Shown here: positions 45,505 through 54,101 of the stretch, one piece after another
Position numbering within the stretch: position 1 is the first letter of the stretch
Layout of the letters: each line of letters starts with the position of its first letter
Assembly: GCA_041395625.1 (NCBI GenBank)
Contig: JAWLAE010000002.1
Location: 434,001-498,000 of the forward strand
Origin: CADEED01 sp041395625
Lineage (GTDB): Bacteria; Pseudomonadota; Gammaproteobacteria; Steroidobacterales; Steroidobacteraceae
Length of the DNA: 64,000 nucleotides
Direction of reading: 5' to 3'
The notes under the pieces: generated by a model
Told to the model about the DNA's origin: nothing
The model's input: only the letters and a program-made list of their open reading frames with translations
Databases searched by the model: none
Made by a program: the position numbers and the translations under genes

Positions 45505-46998
45505 TCACCTCACGAAGAAGTTCCAGAGGCAGTCGCTGGCGTTGAAGTCGGTGACCGGCGAGTCGCTCTTGGCACTGGGGGAACGCAGCCCGCCGGGCCA
45601 GGAATGGCCACCGCCATAGACAACCTCATTGGCGGCGTCGTACACGTCGGGCGGATCGACACTACATAGCGTGACCTTGGCACTCGCGCGGCTGGGATCG
45701 GCTGGTGTTGCATACTGACGGCATGAGGTTGTCGCGCTGACCTGTTCGGTGGTGGCTTGATTGTTCAGATTGTTGCGGACCAACCAGTCGTCGATCGTTG
45801 CCTCGACCGGGTAAAAGTCAGTGGCCGAAATACCGTTGCCAGTGCCGCCCGCGAAAGGATAGTTGCGGTCGTTAGTGCCGTGAATATGGAGCACGGGAAT
45901 TGGCCGCGTGGGATTGCAGGGATAATACTGTGTGCCACCGCGATCGAACTGTCCCGAGGCACCGCCAACGGCAGCGATGCCGGCAATCCGATCGGCCAAC
46001 TGGCAGGCCAGCCGATGCGCCATCATGCCGCCGTTGGAAAACCCGGTTGCGAATACGCGCCCTGAGTCGACGGCATAGCGCGTCTGCATGTCGTCGATCA
46101 CGGCACGCACAAAGGAGAAGTCGTCGATATCCTGCGTCTGGGCGCTGCCACAACAAGCGCCAGCATTGAAAGTCTGTATCAGGCCAGTGCCTTCCGGAAA
46201 GGCAATCAGGAACTGCTGCTGTTGCGCCAAGCGCACCAGTTGTGTCATCGCGGCTTGCAGTTGTCCCGTACCGCCACCGCCGTGCATGGAAACGAGCAAG
46301 GATCGAGTATTCATAGTGCCAGTGGATGGCACATAGACCGCATAGCGCCGGATGCCCTGCCCCGGCACGTTGACCGTGTTGGCGAGGAAAGCACCTGCGA
46401 CGAGTACGTTCAACTGCGACGTGAACGCCTGGTATTGGGCGGTGATCGTGGCGCTGCCTTCCCGCATGCCGGCCAGGACGCCGCGGGCGTCGATCGCGAC
46501 GATGCTCGGATTGTCAGACGACCAGGTGACGAGCGTGGGATCGACGTAGGCTGGGAACACGGCACCGCCCACGCGCTGTACGAAATAGACGTTCATCAGC
46601 TGGCCGACCCCGAGCGTCGTCGCGCCCGTCGGCTCGAGCGCCACCTGCGTCGCCGGATTCACGGTGATCGACAAGGCGAAGCTCGTCGAACCGCCGGTGT
46701 TCTGCGCGGTGATCGTATAGCTCGCGCTGGCCGCCGCAGTCGTCGGCGTGCCGGTGATCTCGCCCGTCGTCGTGTTGAGCGACAGCCCAGCCGGCAACGC
46801 TGGCGCCACACCGTAACTCGTGACCGTGCCCGTGACACTTGGTCTGCTCGGCATGATCAGCACGCCAACTGTGTACACCTGCGGGCTGGCATAACTCAGC
46901 GCGCTGGGTGCTGGCAACGGCGGAACCGTTGGAACGGATTCGCCACCACCGCAGGCGGCGAGCGCCAGCAGCCAACCGACAAAGAACGGAGCACGCAC
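45505..46998 (-). CDS. Lipoprotein with Ig-like domains and PHB-depolymerase-type esterase domain
   Basis: 497 aa from GTG 46998, chosen for GGGAG 6 bp upstream and because it yields a lipoprotein signal with lipobox LALAAC (Cys16). An open frame continues to 47355 through repeat B and is not coding. Two Ig-like segments follow: a putative-Ig repeat (LPAGLSLNTTTGEITGTPT) and a BIG2-like one (VTWSSDNPSIVAIDARGVLAGMREGSATITAQY). Then an LpqC/PHB-depolymerase alpha/beta hydrolase: SLLVSMHGGGGTGQ, nucleophile GFSNGGMM (Ser near 321), HGTNDRNYPFAGG (Asp) and GGGHSWPGG (His). Likely a surface esterase; polymer or feruloyl ester substrates cannot be separated. Direct copies of the repeat element flank it. 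Confidence 0.87.
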   Translation of the reverse strand: MRAPFFVGWLLALAACGGGESVPTVPPLPAPSALSYASPQVYTVGVLIMPSRPSVTGTVTSYGVAPALPAGLSLNTTTGEITGTPTTAAASASYTITAQNTGGSTSFALSITVNPATQVALEPTGATTLGVGQLMNVYFVQRVGGAVFPAYVDPTLVTWSSDNPSIVAIDARGVLAGMREGSATITAQYQAFTSQLNVLVAGAFLANTVNVPGQGIRRYAVYVPSTGTMNTRSLLVSMHGGGGTGQLQAAMTQLVRLAQQQQFLIAFPEGTGLIQTFNAGACCGSAQTQDIDDFSFVRAVIDDMQTRYAVDSGRVFATGFSNGGMMAHRLACQLADRIAGIAAVGGASGQFDRGGTQYYPCNPTRPIPVLHIHGTNDRNYPFAGGTGNGISATDFYPVEATIDDWLVRNNLNNQATTEQVSATTSCRQYATPADPSRASAKVTLCSVDPPDVYDAANEVVYGGGHSWPGGLRSPSAKSDSPVTDFNASDCLWNFFVR

Positions 46999-47084
46999 CG
47001 CAGTCTCCCAGCCTGTATGCACTGTAGCTCCAACGGTTGTGAAGCTGTTCGGTTGACCAACGCATCGATGAGTTCGCCCACTCG

Positions 47085-47290
47085 GCACCCCTGCCCATGG
47101 TGTCGGGGTGCGAACGCGGGTCGAGCGCGCTTCGCCAATCGCTGCGCGATTGACGGCGGTCCCGCGTCCGGGCGCGGGGCGCATCTTCCCCCTTACGAAG
47201 CAGTTAGGCTGATAGCAGAACAGGAGCGCCCCGCGCCCGGAACGCGGCGCTCTCCACGCGTTCGCACCCCGACACCATGGGCAGGGGTGC
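47085..47290 (+). repeat. Arm-variable palindromic element, copy B
   Basis: 206 bp: a 138-bp core (47119-47256) between 34-bp perfect inverted arms (47085-47118 and 47257-47290). The core-proximal arm is GGGGTGCGAACGCG. The core contains GTTAGGC and a near-palindrome CCCGCGTCCGGGCGCGGG. It lies 86 bp upstream of the esterase start, in the same orientation as copy A. It is read-through in several spurious frames. Confidence 0.92.
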
Positions 47291-47616
47291 TCGAGAGCGG
47301 CCGTTCGAGTCCTCCGCGCGGTGGTCTCGCTCGCCAACCACGCAGTCAGCTGCAAGCCGCTCGATGTGAGTCAAATCCTGGGCGACACACCTCGCCCGCG
47401 CCGTACATTTCGCCGGCGCACTTGCAGGCGCGGCACGCGCCACCGTCAACTCAAGTGGTGTTGCCGCAAAGACTCTCGACACAGGCGGCGCCGGCTGCGT
47501 ATCCCACAGCGCGTTGTCTGCTATTGGCCCGCACGCACGAACTTGCCCTCATGTCGTGTCCGAAGCCACGAGAACGACCTGTATGGTCCATCTGCGTGCA
47601 TCGTTCTGCCAAGATA
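47291..47616. other. Stretch with no supportable gene
   Basis: 326 bp between copy B and the next gene. Open frames exist on both strands, but none has a start with a ribosome site, sensible composition or a recognisable motif. It may be decayed cargo. Confidence 0.4.
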
Positions 47617-48201
47617 TCAGCGCTGCCGGCGAATTAACTGTCCCAAAACGTGCTCCCAAAGCAACGGATTAGGATCCTCAATATAGAGACCTTGCTCTTG
47701 CGTCCGAATCAACGCGGCATATAGGGGCGGAAATCCCTTTGGCTCCGTAACAGGGGCCCACACTAGAACTTCGAAGCGGTCGCGTTGCAGCACCTGAACA
47801 GCTTGACTCACATCTATTAGTCCATTCGCAGGCACATCTAGCTGCCCGTCTTCACAGAAAAACACGCGTCCTGGTCGCTTTTCGAATGGCGGAGCCGGCC
47901 GAGAAAGATCTCCAGACCAATCGCGTACTGGACTGATCAGCGACGTACAACCGTTCGTTTTCTTGCCCCTAACCACGTATCGATTTGGCAGCCGAACAAA
48001 ACGATCAAAAACATACATGAATAGACAATGCGCGCAGTCTTTGGGTATCGACACGCTAAGTTGCTCAATTTCGCGCTGCGAATCCGCACGGATCAACGAA
48101 GGCATGTCCAATTCGCTGCCACAAGCGACACCCAAGAAAAGCTGCAGCGCAGCAAGAAAACACAAGAACTGCATAGGTCGGCTGCTGCTTCGCACGGCCA
48201 T
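47617..48201 (-). CDS. Hypothetical exported protein
   Basis: About 194 aa; not recognised. The N-terminus has a signal-like segment ending FLAALQLFLGVACGS, compatible with a lipoprotein. The mature part has Cys in KDCAHCLF, GCTSL and VFFCEDG, and a C-terminal YAALIRTQEQGLYIEDPNP. Start choice is open: ATG 48231 (8 nt after a TATACT box at 48244-48239), ATG 48201 used here, or ATG 48174. By eye its base composition is nearer 50% G+C than its neighbours, which suggests recent acquisition. It lies between copies B and C. Confidence 0.5.
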   Translation of the reverse strand: MAVRSSSRPMQFLCFLAALQLFLGVACGSELDMPSLIRADSQREIEQLSVSIPKDCAHCLFMYVFDRFVRLPNRYVVRGKKTNGCTSLISPVRDWSGDLSRPAPPFEKRPGRVFFCEDGQLDVPANGLIDVSQAVQVLQRDRFEVLVWAPVTEPKGFPPLYAALIRTQEQGLYIEDPNPLLWEHVLGQLIRRQR

Positions 48202-48309
48202 TCTCCGATTTGCCAAGTAAACGCACATCATTGACGAAAGTATAGATCGACCCGATCTCCGCGAGTCGAAAACTCCAACTCGATATTTCTGGCTGGCACG
48301 AGATTCCGG

Positions 48310-48586
48310 TCAACTGACAACAGCAGCATCGATTGCGTCTGCATCCTCAAATATCCGACGCAGCTCCGCCTGGTTGAGGTCAGGGCAGTCGTCGCCGCCA
48401 TAGCCCTCAATGACCGTCGTGCCACGATTACCCGTGGTTAATTTCTCGAGGGCGCCGCCGACACAGGCGCGTCGCTCACATCGAAGTCGGCCGGGACCTG
48501 ACCGTTGATGAGCCGCTCAAACTCCGCCACCACCCGCGCAGCGACGAGTTCGGCAACGTCGTCTACGCGAGGGCAACCGCTCTTGG
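48310..48586 (-). pseudogene. Possible gene remnant abutting copy C
   Basis: Reading away from copy C, one frame gives DDVAELVAARVVAEFERLIN and stops at 48438. A second frame (offset by 2) then gives LEKLTTGNRGTTVIEGYGG followed by an acidic tail DLNQAELRRIFEDADAID ending at 48310. Neither has a start codon of its own, and the first runs directly out of the repeat arm. This looks like a gene cut at its 5' end by the element and later frameshifted. No family was recognised. Confidence 0.25.
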
Positions 48587-48792
48587 GCGCCCCTGGCCAT
48601 GGCGTTGGGGTGCGAACGCGTGGAGAGCGCCGCGTTCCGGGCGCGGGGCGCTCCTGTTCCGCTATCAGCCTAACTGCTTCGTACGGGGGAAGATGCGCCC
48701 CGCGTCCGGACGCGGGACCGCCGTCAATCGCGCAGCGATTGGCGAAGCGCGCTCGACCCGCGTTCGCACCCCAACGCCATGGGCGGGGGCGC
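48587..48792 (-). repeat. Arm-variable palindromic element, copy C (inverted)
   Basis: 206 bp in the opposite orientation: a 138-bp core (48621-48758) between arms that pair perfectly for 24 bp (48597-48620 with 48759-48782) and nearly so for 10 bp more. The arm resembles copy B except at two positions, and both changes are present on both sides (B has GTGTCGGGG, C has GCGTTGGGG). The core differs from copy B at only about three positions. It begins 16 bp after the greA stop. Confidence 0.92.
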
Positions 48793-48808
48793 GCAAACAC
48801 GGCAAAAC

Positions 48809-49285
48809 CTAGACGTAACGCACCTTGATGATCTCGTAACTGCGCGTGCCACCAGGCGCTGCTACATCCGCCACATCGCCCTCGCTCTTGCCGATCAACG
48901 CCCGCGCGATCGGCGACGTCACCGACACACGGCCCTCACGGATATCCGCCTCGTCCTCGCCGACGATCTGATAGGTGATCGCCTTGCCGCTCTCTTCCTC
49001 TTCGAGATCGACCGTCGCGCCGAAGATCACCTTGCCGTTGTTGGTGAGCGAGGCGGTATCGATGATCTCCGCCGTCGACAGCTTGTTCTCGATATCGCCG
49101 ATGCGCCCTTCGATAAAGCCCTGCTGCTCACGTGCCGCGTGGTATTCGGCGTTCTCCGACAAATCGCCGTGACTGCGCGCCTCGGCGATTGCCTTGATCA
49201 CATTCGGGCGCGCTTCACTCTTCAGCTTCTTGAGCTCGGCGCGCAAGGCTTCCGCGCCTTTCAACGTCATTGGGTTGCGTTTCAT
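48809..49285 (-). CDS. greA: Transcription elongation factor GreA
   Basis: 158 aa. Rescues backtracked RNA polymerase. N-terminal coiled coil with LRAELKKLKSEARPNVIKAIAEARSHGDLSENAEYHAAREQQ (acidic tip D-x-x-E) and the C-terminal FKBP-like domain (FGATVDLEEEESGKAITYQIVGEDEADI...SPIARALIGKSEGD). Its ATG overlaps the carB stop by 4 bp (ATGA), as in the carA-carB-greA operon of Pseudomonas. Repeat copy C probably ends the transcript. Confidence 0.98.
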   Translation of the reverse strand: MKRNPMTLKGAEALRAELKKLKSEARPNVIKAIAEARSHGDLSENAEYHAAREQQGFIEGRIGDIENKLSTAEIIDTASLTNNGKVIFGATVDLEEEESGKAITYQIVGEDEADIREGRVSVTSPIARALIGKSEGDVADVAAPGGTRSYEIIKVRYV

Positions 49286-52200
49286 TGACGTGCCTCAGCA
49301 TGCAGATCCTGCAAACGATTGACCGAGATGTCCTGCAAGTGATCGAGAGCTTCGCACGTCGCGAGCGCGCCGGCGAGGGTAGTAAAGTACGTGAGTCGCC
49401 GATGCACCGCTTCGCGGCGGATGGAATTGGACTCGCGGACCGCACGCTTGCCCTCGGTCGTATTCACGATCAGTGCGATTTCATCGTTCTTGATCATGTC
49501 GACGATATGCGGCCGCCCTTCGCGCACCTTGTTGGCCACGCGACACTCGAGCCCGGCGTCGCTGATGACTTTGGCCGTACCCGCGGTGGCCACGATGGTG
49601 AACCCCCGCTCGATCAGCTTGCGAGCCAATACGATCGCGCCCGGTTTGTCGCGCTCGCGCACGCTGATCAACGCCAGGCCTTCGCTCGGCAAACCGATGC
49701 CGGACGCCGCCTGTGCTTTGGCATAGGCCTCACCGAAAGTACGGCCGGTGCCCATCACTTCACCGGTGCTCTTCATCTCAGGCCCGAGTATGGGATCGGC
49801 CTCCGGGAACTTGGCGAATGGAAACACCGCTTCCTTGACCGAGTAGTAAGGCGGTACCCACTCCTCCAGCGCCCCTTGCGCCGCCAGCTTCTTGCCAGTC
49901 ATCACGCGCGCGCCAATCTTGGCCAGCTGACGACCAGTCGCCTTGGAGACGAACGGTGCCGTCCGCGACGCGCGTGGATTGACCTCCAGCACATAGATCA
50001 CGCCGTTCTGGATTGCGAACTGGATATTCATCAAACCGACAACGTTCAGCGCCTTGGCGAGTTTGCGCGTCTGCGCGCGAATCTCGCTTTGCAGTTCTTC
50101 CGGCAGACTGTTGGGCGGCAACGAACAGCCTGAGTCGCCGGAATGCACACCGGCCTGTTCGACGTGCTCCATGATGCCGCCGATCAGGACGTGCTCACCG
50201 TCGCAGACAGCATCCACATCCACCTCGATAGCGACGTCGAGAAAGCGATCGAGCAGGACAGGGCTGTCGTTGGAGACCTTCACAGCGTCGGTCATATAGC
50301 CGCGCAGATCGTCCTCACTGAAGACGATCTCCATCGCGCGTCCGCCGAGCACGTACGACGGCCTGACCACGAGTGGATAACCCACTTCGCGCGCGAGCTT
50401 GACTGCCTGCTCTTCGTTGCGGGCAGTCGCGTTCGCAGGTTGCTTGAGACCGAGGTTCTGCACGAGGATCTGGAAGCGTTCGCGATCTTCGGCGATGTCG
50501 ATGGAATCGGGCGACGTGCCGATGATCGGCGCGCCCGCCGCTTCCAGCGCGCGCGCCAGCTTGAGCGGCGTCTGGCCGCCGTACTGCACGATCACACCCT
50601 CGGGCTTTTCCGTCTCGATGATTTCGAGCACGTCCTCGAGTGTCAACGGTTCGAAGTACAGCCGATCGGAGGTGTCGTAGTCGGTGGAAACCGTCTCCGG
50701 ATTGCAGTTGACCATGATGGTCTCGAAGCCGTCGTCGCGCAGCGCCAGCGCGGCGTGCACACAGCAATAGTCGAACTCGATGCCCTGGCCGATACGATTG
50801 GGACCGCCGCCCAGGATCATGATCTTGCGAGCCTTGGTTGGCAGGGCCTCGCACTCCTCTTCGTAGGTCGAGTACATATACGCAGTCGACGTGGCGAACT
50901 CTGCCGCGCACGTGTCGACGCGCTTGTAGACAGGGCGCACACCGAACTTGGCGCGCTGCTGACGCACCGTCTGCTCGGATTGCTGGGTGAGCAGCGCCAA
51001 GCGCCGATCCGAGAAGCCCTTGCGCTTGAGTGCCCGCAAGCGATCGCCATCGAGCGCCGCTGCGCCGCCCGCCCGCACCTGCCTCTCGGTCTCCACCAGA
51101 TCTTCGATCTGCGCCAGGAACCAGTCGTCGATGTAGCTCAGCTCGCCGATGTGCTCGCGTGACCATCCGGCGCGGAATGCGTCAGCGACATACAGCAGCC
51201 GGTTCGCGCCGGGCGCGCGCAATTCATACGCGAGCTTCTCCTGCGTTTCCTCGGTCAGCGGCAGGGTCATCTGCTCATCGAGACCGTCGAGGCCGGTCTC
51301 GAGACTGCGCAACGCCTTGTGCAGCGACTCCTGGAAAGTCCGTCCGATCGCCATCGCTTCGCCGACCGACTTCATCTGGGTCGTCAGACGCGCATTGGCG
51401 GCCGGGAACTTCTCGAAGGTGAAGCGTGGAATCTTGGTGACGACATAGTCGATCGATGGCTCGAACGACGCCGGGGTGGCGCCGCCGGTGATGTCGTTGC
51501 GCAGCTCGTCGAGCGTATAGCCCACCGCCAGCTTGGCGGCGATTTTCGCGATCGGAAAGCCGGTGGCCTTGGATGCCAGCGCCGAAGATCGTGACACCCG
51601 CGGATTCATCTCGATCACCAGCAAGCGGCCGTCTTTGGGATTGACCGCGAACTGCACATTGGAGCCGCCCGTCTCCACGCCGATCCGTCGCAGCACCGCG
51701 ATCGATGCATCGCGCATCCGCTGATACTCCTTGTCGGTGAGTGTCTGGGCGGGCGCGACGGTGATCGAATCGCCGGTATGCACCCCCATCGGATCCAGAT
51801 TTTCGATCGAGCAGACGATGATGCAATTGTCGTTGCAATCGCGCACCACCTCCATCTCGAATTCCTTCCAGCCAATGACGGACTCCTCCACCAGCACTTC
51901 CGTAGTCGGCGAAATCTCGAGGCCGCGCGTCACGATCGATTCGAATTCCTCGCGGTTGTAGGCAATACCACCGCCCGAACCGCCGAGCGTGAACGACGGC
52001 CGCACGACGCAGGGGAAGCCCACCATTGCCTGGATCTCGAACGCTTCTTCGAGCGTGTGGGCGATCTCCGCGCGCGCGCATTCGAGGCCGATCTCGCGCA
52101 TCGCGTTGCGGAACAGGCCGCGGTCTTCCGCCGTATCGATCGCTTCGCGCGAGGCTGCGATCATCTCGACGTCGAACTTCTCCAGCACCCCTTCACGCAC

Positions 52201-52506
52201 CAGATCGAGCGCCGTATTGAGCGCGGTCTGACCACCCATGGTAGGCAGCAAGGCATCGGGCCGTTCCTTCTCGATGATGCTCGCGACCGTGCGCCAGTTG
52301 ACCGGCTCGATGTAAATAGCGTCGGCCATGTCCGGGTCGGTCATGATCGTGGCAGGGTTGGAATTGACCAGGATGACCCGGTAGCCCTCTTCACGCAGCG
52401 CTTTGCACGCTTGTGCACCGGAATAATCAAACTCGCAGGCCTGGCCGATGATGATCGGACCGGCGCCGATGATCAGAATGCTTTCTATGTCGGTACGTTT
52501 CGGCAT
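49282..52506 (-). CDS. carB: Carbamoyl-phosphate synthase large subunit
   Basis: 1074 aa from ATG 52506 (MPKRTDIESILIIGAGPI). Two homologous ATP-grasp halves and the C-terminal regulatory MGS-like domain (GFTIVATAGTAKVI). Motifs include IGQACEFDYSGAQACKALREEGY, GIEFDYCCVHAALALRDDGFE and EVNPRASRTAPFVSKATG. Makes carbamoyl phosphate for arginine and pyrimidines. 10 bp after carA. Confidence 0.98.
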   Translation of the reverse strand: MPKRTDIESILIIGAGPIIIGQACEFDYSGAQACKALREEGYRVILVNSNPATIMTDPDMADAIYIEPVNWRTVASIIEKERPDALLPTMGGQTALNTALDLVREGVLEKFDVEMIAASREAIDTAEDRGLFRNAMREIGLECARAEIAHTLEEAFEIQAMVGFPCVVRPSFTLGGSGGGIAYNREEFESIVTRGLEISPTTEVLVEESVIGWKEFEMEVVRDCNDNCIIVCSIENLDPMGVHTGDSITVAPAQTLTDKEYQRMRDASIAVLRRIGVETGGSNVQFAVNPKDGRLLVIEMNPRVSRSSALASKATGFPIAKIAAKLAVGYTLDELRNDITGGATPASFEPSIDYVVTKIPRFTFEKFPAANARLTTQMKSVGEAMAIGRTFQESLHKALRSLETGLDGLDEQMTLPLTEETQEKLAYELRAPGANRLLYVADAFRAGWSREHIGELSYIDDWFLAQIEDLVETERQVRAGGAAALDGDRLRALKRKGFSDRRLALLTQQSEQTVRQQRAKFGVRPVYKRVDTCAAEFATSTAYMYSTYEEECEALPTKARKIMILGGGPNRIGQGIEFDYCCVHAALALRDDGFETIMVNCNPETVSTDYDTSDRLYFEPLTLEDVLEIIETEKPEGVIVQYGGQTPLKLARALEAAGAPIIGTSPDSIDIAEDRERFQILVQNLGLKQPANATARNEEQAVKLAREVGYPLVVRPSYVLGGRAMEIVFSEDDLRGYMTDAVKVSNDSPVLLDRFLDVAIEVDVDAVCDGEHVLIGGIMEHVEQAGVHSGDSGCSLPPNSLPEELQSEIRAQTRKLAKALNVVGLMNIQFAIQNGVIYVLEVNPRASRTAPFVSKATGRQLAKIGARVMTGKKLAAQGALEEWVPPYYSVKEAVFPFAKFPEADPILGPEMKSTGEVMGTGRTFGEAYAKAQAASGIGLPSEGLALISVRERDKPGAIVLARKLIERGFTIVATAGTAKVISDAGLECRVANKVREGRPHIVDMIKNDEIALIVNTTEGKRAVRESNSIRREAVHRRLTYFTTLAGALATCEALDHLQDISVNRLQDLHAEARQ

Positions 52507-52516
52507 CTCGGCGCCC

Positions 52517-53701
52517 TCAGACCGGACCGGCGCCGGCGCGCCGTCCACTGTTCTGCACTCGCAACCGGTCCTGCAGACGGCGCAGCATCAGCTCCATGAA
52601 ACGATCGAACAGGACGCCGATGTCGTGCGGCCCGGGACTCGCCTCCGGATGCCCCTGAAAGGCGAACGCGGGCCGGTCGGTCAGTTGTATGCCCTGCAGC
52701 GAACCGTCGAACAGGGAACGGTGGGTTGCACGGACATTGGCCGGCAGGCTCTGCTCATCGAGCGCAAAACCATGATTCTGGCTGGTGATGAACACCCGGC
52801 CGCTGTCCACATCCTGCACCGGATGGTTTGCACCATGATGGCCAAACTTCATTTTGACGCTCTTGGCACCGGCCGCCAGACCTAACAACTGATGCCCCAG
52901 GCAGATACCGAAGATCGGTAGCTCGGCCGACAGCAATTCGCGGATCGCAGTGATCGCGTACTTGCAAGGCTCCGGATCGCCCGGGCCGTTGGACAACAGC
53001 ACGCCGTCGGGATCGAGTGCCAGCACGTCGGCAGAACTGGTTTCGGCCGGCACGACCGTGACACGGCAACCGCGGTCACCCAGCATTCGCAGGATATTGC
53101 GCTTCACGCCGAAGTCGTAAGCCACGACGTGCATCCGCTGGTGCGCGCGAATGAGCGGCCGCTGCTCCGGCTGCCACAGGCTGCCTTCGTTCCATTGGTA
53201 GCGCTGCTTGACGCTCACGACCTTGGCGAGATCCATGCCCTGCAGGCCCGGGAACTTCTTCGCGGCGCGCACCGCGGCGGCGTCGTCCATCTTGTCGCCG
53301 GTCATGATGCAACCCGCCTGCGCGCCCTTTTCCCGCAGGATGCGGGTCAGTCGACGTGTGTCGATGTCAGCGATCGCGACCGTCTTGTGGCGTGTCAGAA
53401 ATTCTGGCAGCGATTCGTTCATGCGCCAATTGCTGGCGAGCAAGGGCAAGTCACGGATGATGAGTCCCGCCGCGTAAGCCTGTGGTGACTCCATGTCCTC
53501 GGGTGTCGTGCCGGTGTTGCCGATATGCGGATAAGTGAGGGTGACGAGCTGACGCGCATACGAGGGGTCAGTGAGTATTTCCTGATAGCCCGTCATCGCC
53601 GTGTTGAAAACGACTTCGCCGGTCGTGTTGCCTTTGGCCCCGATGGATCGGCCGCGGAAGATCGAACCATCCGCGAGTGCCAGAACTGCAGCTGTCGTCA
53701 C
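52517..53701 (-). CDS. carA: Carbamoyl-phosphate synthase small subunit
   Basis: 394 aa from GTG 53701 (TTAAVLALADGSIFRG), with GGGGAG upstream; the frame extends to 53821 without homology. Class I glutamine amidotransferase domain with catalytic Cys in FGICLGHQLLGLA, GHHGANHPV, and the His/Glu pair in AFQGHPEASPGPHD. Supplies ammonia to CarB. A roughly 390-bp gap separates it from dapB upstream. Confidence 0.97.
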   Translation of the reverse strand: MTTAAVLALADGSIFRGRSIGAKGNTTGEVVFNTAMTGYQEILTDPSYARQLVTLTYPHIGNTGTTPEDMESPQAYAAGLIIRDLPLLASNWRMNESLPEFLTRHKTVAIADIDTRRLTRILREKGAQAGCIMTGDKMDDAAAVRAAKKFPGLQGMDLAKVVSVKQRYQWNEGSLWQPEQRPLIRAHQRMHVVAYDFGVKRNILRMLGDRGCRVTVVPAETSSADVLALDPDGVLLSNGPGDPEPCKYAITAIRELLSAELPIFGICLGHQLLGLAAGAKSVKMKFGHHGANHPVQDVDSGRVFITSQNHGFALDEQSLPANVRATHRSLFDGSLQGIQLTDRPAFAFQGHPEASPGPHDIGVLFDRFMELMLRRLQDRLRVQNSGRRAGAGPV

Positions 53702-53892
53702 CCCTAACTCCCCCACGCGGCGAACGGCGCCAGCGCGTTGTCTTGAATTCCAATCCGTCGGCCAAGCGGCCCGACTGTCGCACGACCGGCACCAGAGCGC
53801 AGGCGTGCGCAGTACGCGCACGACACCGTAGGGTATCGCGCTGCAGCCTCGCGGGCTGTCGAGTGACCTTGCGCGGGAGTTACATGGACAAA

Positions 53893-53923
53893 GCGGGAGG
53901 AGTTCTCGCGAACATCCTCCCGC
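53893..53923. terminator. Strong hairpin in the carA leader / dapB 3' region
   Basis: GCGGGAGGA (53893-53901) pairs with TCCTCCCGC (53915-53923); the loop folds further as GTTC-TCGC-GAAC. On the minus strand TTTGTCC follows, on the plus strand CCTGTTTT. It could end dapB transcription or act as an attenuator before carA. Confidence 0.55.
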
Positions 53924-53949
53924 CCTGTTTTGGACTAACCCGTTTCGGA

Positions 53950-54054
53950 TTAGGCGGTAATTTTACGAACCGCGACGGGGGGTGTCCATGCGAATTCCAA
54001 CTCGTTTTTGCAACAATCGCCGGTCTGCGAAACCAGTGCGACGTTACGACTCAA
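53950..54054 (-). CDS. Candidate 34-aa small ORF upstream of carA
   Basis: TTG start at 54054 with AAAGGA about 8 bp upstream, reading MSRNVALVSQTGDCC and ending WTPPVAVRKITA. It begins about 20 bp after a candidate promoter and ends 27 bp before the strong hairpin, as expected for a leader peptide. No family is recognised, and the length and TTG start make chance possible. Confidence 0.25.
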   Translation of the reverse strand: MSRNVALVSQTGDCCKNELEFAWTPPVAVRKITA

Positions 54055-54072
54055 TACTCATTTCCTTTCTGA

Positions 54073-54101
54073 TATAAATCCATTAACCAGTTGTTTTACA
54101 A
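54073..54101 (-). promoter_or_regulatory. Candidate promoter for the carA-carB-greA unit
   Basis: Minus-strand TTGTAA (54101-54096, which includes the dapB stop codon), a 17-bp spacer and TTTATA (54078-54073). The surrounding 53930-54095 is markedly AT-richer than the rest. Matches are moderate. Confidence 0.35.

Noticed and set aside
46999..47355. Upstream extension of the esterase frame through repeat B (Cys-containing HPCPWCRGANAW segment)
   Set aside because: It is produced by translation of the repeat core, which is seen in other frames and orientations at copies A and C. The lipoprotein signal and ribosome site place the start at 46998.
45282..48792. CRISPR array made of the repeats
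   Set aside because: Only three copies of about 200 bp, with gene-sized spacing and mixed orientation, and no cas genes.
48438..48800. 120-codon minus-strand ORF running through copy C as an intact gene
   Set aside because: Its N-terminal two thirds is the repeat core translated in frame; only the tail outside the repeat could be genuine, and it has no start.
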